A stretch of DNA of 7,809 nt from CASQEL01 sp036655975. Lineage in GTDB: Bacteria > Desulfobacterota > Desulfovibrionia > Desulfovibrionales > Desulfovibrionaceae. The translations under genes and the position numbers were made by a program. Under the pieces are notes generated by a model, which was given only the letters and a program-made list of their open reading frames with translations, had not been told where the DNA came from and did not search any database. The stretch is from the NCBI GenBank assembly GCA_036655975.1, contig JAVVPD010000096.1, positions 1 to 7,809 on the forward strand. Reading direction: 5' to 3'. Shown here piece by piece: positions 6,433 through 7,809 of the stretch (positions are counted from its first letter, which is position 1; each line of letters starts with the position of its first letter).

Positions 6433-7134
6433 TTATTTTATTTTTTCTAGCTGAACGGTATCGCCCGGTACCATATCCACACACGCGGCGCGACAGCCAT
6501 TTTTATGCAACGCTTCCTTAAAAGGCTCCGTACTATCCGCCAGCACGGGAAAGGTGCCCCAGTGCATAGGAATAACGTAGTGCGGTCGCAACAATGTGCA
6601 AGCCACGGCGGCTTGTGCAGCGTCCATGGTGAATGTTCCCCCGATGGGCAACAGGGCGACATCCAAAGAATACATATTGCCCCACAGGGCCATATCACCA
6701 TACACACAGGTATCCCCCGCATGGTACCACGTAAAGCCGTCGGGCATAGTGACAATATAGCCCACGGGCAGGCCTGAGTCCGAGGTATGAAAGGCCGGAA
6801 CCATGGTTACGCGCGCGCCGCGCACCGTCACGGTGCCGCCCATGCCGAAACCGATACCGTTACATATTTGCGCGGCCGGAACACCCACATGTACCATGTT
6901 TTCCGCCGTACCCACCACACAGCCCAACATGGCTCCGCTAGCCTTGCAAATATCCACCGCCTTCCCTGTATGGTCGCCATGATCGTGCGTTACCAGCACA
7001 AGATCCACAGGCCCCACATCTTTCCATGAGATGGGGCACGTGGGACATCCGTCCAAAAAAGGATCAACAATAATAGAAATACCACTGCTGCTAATTTTAA
7101 AGGCAGAATGCCCATACCAAGTAATATTCGCCAT
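6433..7134 (-). CDS. UPF0173 family metal-dependent hydrolase (metallo-beta-lactamase fold)
   Basis: This is a 233-residue cytoplasmic metallo-beta-lactamase-fold protein of the UPF0173 family, whose physiological substrate is unknown. The order of metal ligands is complete. The early HSAF (9-12) and VDPFLDGCP (23-31) set the fold. THDHGDH (49-55) supplies His50, His52, Asp54 and His55. His116 (AFHTS), Asp141 (HAGD) and His191 (MHWGTF) finish a binuclear site. Length and motif spacing match the family, close to the versions seen in Desulfovibrio-like bacteria. The ATG at 7134 has GAGGA (7142-7146) 7 nt upstream. It follows ubiX by 41 nt with no terminator between them, so the two are probably co-transcribed, although no shared pathway is evident. 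An intrinsic terminator lies just downstream. The fold and family are secure; the substrate is not predictable. Confidence 0.94.
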   Translation of the reverse strand: MANITWYGHSAFKISSSGISIIVDPFLDGCPTCPISWKDVGPVDLVLVTHDHGDHTGKAVDICKASGAMLGCVVGTAENMVHVGVPAAQICNGIGFGMGGTVTVRGARVTMVPAFHTSDSGLPVGYIVTMPDGFTWYHAGDTCVYGDMALWGNMYSLDVALLPIGGTFTMDAAQAAVACTLLRPHYVIPMHWGTFPVLADSTEPFKEALHKNGCRAACVDMVPGDTVQLEKIK

Positions 7135-7175
7135 ATCTATATCCTCACTGCAGACGTGCTATTTTTGCCGTACAC

Positions 7176-7796
7176 TCACTCAGCTTCCTGCCACCGATGC
7201 CCCAAAGCATGCGCGATGCCAAACTGGTCTAAAATACGCCCGGTGAAATGTTCTAAAATATCCGCAATGCTTTGGGGCCGCCCATAAAATGCAGGACAGG
7301 GCGGCATGATGCACGCCCCCGCACGGCTGAGGGTGAGCATATTACGTAAATGAATGGACGATAAAGGCGTTTCACGCGCCACCACTACCAGAGGCCGACG
7401 CTCTTTCAAACATACATCTGCCGCACGGTGCACGAGATTGTAGCCTGCGCCGGTGGCGATGCACGCAAGACTTGCCATGGAACACGGGCAGAGTACCATG
7501 CCCCCGTGCTGCCATGACCCGCTGGCAGGCCCAGCACCAATATCTGTAGAATCATGCACCACATGTGCAAATTGTGTCAATGCCAGCAATGTCGACGTTT
7601 CAGAAGCAGAATCAACCGAAGCTCCTGCAGTGTCAATCGGCCCCAAAGGCAAAGTTTCTGCAGCAAGCACAGCCTGCGCCCCTGCTGAAATAATCAAATG
7701 CACTTCAATATTCGCAGTACAATACAAGGCCCGCAACAAATGTTGTGCCAAAGGCATCCCACTGGCTCCGCTCACCCCCACAAGAATTCTCCGCAT
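7176..7796 (-). CDS. ubiX: UbiX-type flavin prenyltransferase
   Basis: UbiX joins a dimethylallyl group to FMN to make prenylated FMN, the cofactor that UbiD-type decarboxylases need, for example in ubiquinone or menaquinone synthesis. The 206-residue protein is close to normal length. GVSGASG (7-13) is the FMN-phosphate-binding turn. PCSMASLA (104-111) is the conserved Ser-rich loop, RAADVCLKERRPLV (124-137) and RETPL (141-145) line the active site, and MPPCPAFYGRPQS (164-176) with Tyr171 closes it. An insertion or variable stretch around residues 50-97, rich in Ser, Ala and Thr, is longer than in compact homologues. The ATG at 7796 is preceded by a strong AAGGGGGAAG ribosome-binding site (7800-7809) at the window edge, so the gene is complete. 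No ubiD lies in the window. It heads the pair with the UPF0173 hydrolase; its promoter is outside the window. Confidence 0.95.
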   Translation of the reverse strand: MRRILVGVSGASGMPLAQHLLRALYCTANIEVHLIISAGAQAVLAAETLPLGPIDTAGASVDSASETSTLLALTQFAHVVHDSTDIGAGPASGSWQHGGMVLCPCSMASLACIATGAGYNLVHRAADVCLKERRPLVVVARETPLSSIHLRNMLTLSRAGACIMPPCPAFYGRPQSIADILEHFTGRILDQFGIAHALGHRWQEAE

Positions 7797-7809
7797 GGTC
7801 TTCCCCCTT

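Noticed and set aside
1..7809. Search for CRISPR arrays, tRNAs, insertion sequences, phage or defence genes
   Set aside because: I saw no regularly spaced repeats, no tRNA-like cloverleaf, no transposase or integrase motifs and no terminal inverted repeats. The window is densely packed with housekeeping genes.

Overview
This 7.8 kb window looks like ordinary chromosomal housekeeping DNA from a Gram-negative bacterium of moderate GC (near 50% by eye). All seven recognisable genes lie on the minus strand, so transcription runs from high to low coordinates. The protein set (proofreading-deficient-looking DNA polymerase I, UPF0173 hydrolase, UbiX, a DUF1844 protein and an SgaA/AGXT-like aminotransferase next to argC) resembles Desulfovibrionales / Desulfovibrionaceae (Thermodesulfobacteriota). 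That assignment is an inference from protein flavour, not something the DNA proves. I see no phage, IS element, CRISPR array, tRNA, rRNA or defence system.

Layout in transcription order. (1) ubiX (flavin prenyltransferase), followed 41 nt later by a UPF0173 metallo-hydrolase. This pair closes with an intrinsic terminator at 6380-6414. (2) A good sigma70-type promoter (6308-6336) then opens a second unit. Its predicted transcript begins exactly at a two-tier stem-loop (6265-6300) and runs into polA. A small unrecognised lipoprotein gene starts 1 nt after the polA stop. (3) Directly behind the lipoprotein stop are about 155 bases that are not empty. They encode, in two frames joined by a one-base slip in a G run, the C-terminus of a class I SAM-dependent rRNA methyltransferase (RlmI/COG1092 type), apparently a pseudogene remnant. 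(4) A possible promoter then starts a tight cluster: PLP aminotransferase, DUF1844 protein (3 nt gap), argC (45 nt gap holding two mutually exclusive hairpins, one of which would cover the argC ribosome-binding site).

The aminotransferase is interrupted by ten Ns (2025-2034). The flanking frames disagree by one base, so the run cannot be the true gap length; family spacing predicts three missing bases and an intact protein of about 394 residues.

The genes do not form one pathway. ubiX serves prFMN-dependent decarboxylation (probably quinone synthesis), polA serves repair and Okazaki-fragment maturation, and argC serves arginine synthesis. I did not find a convincing new biological system. 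The observations most worth checking are the methyltransferase remnant, the apparent loss of proofreading residues in Pol I together with a beta-clamp-like motif in its linker, the 5'-terminal stem-loop of the polA transcript, and the argC leader hairpins.
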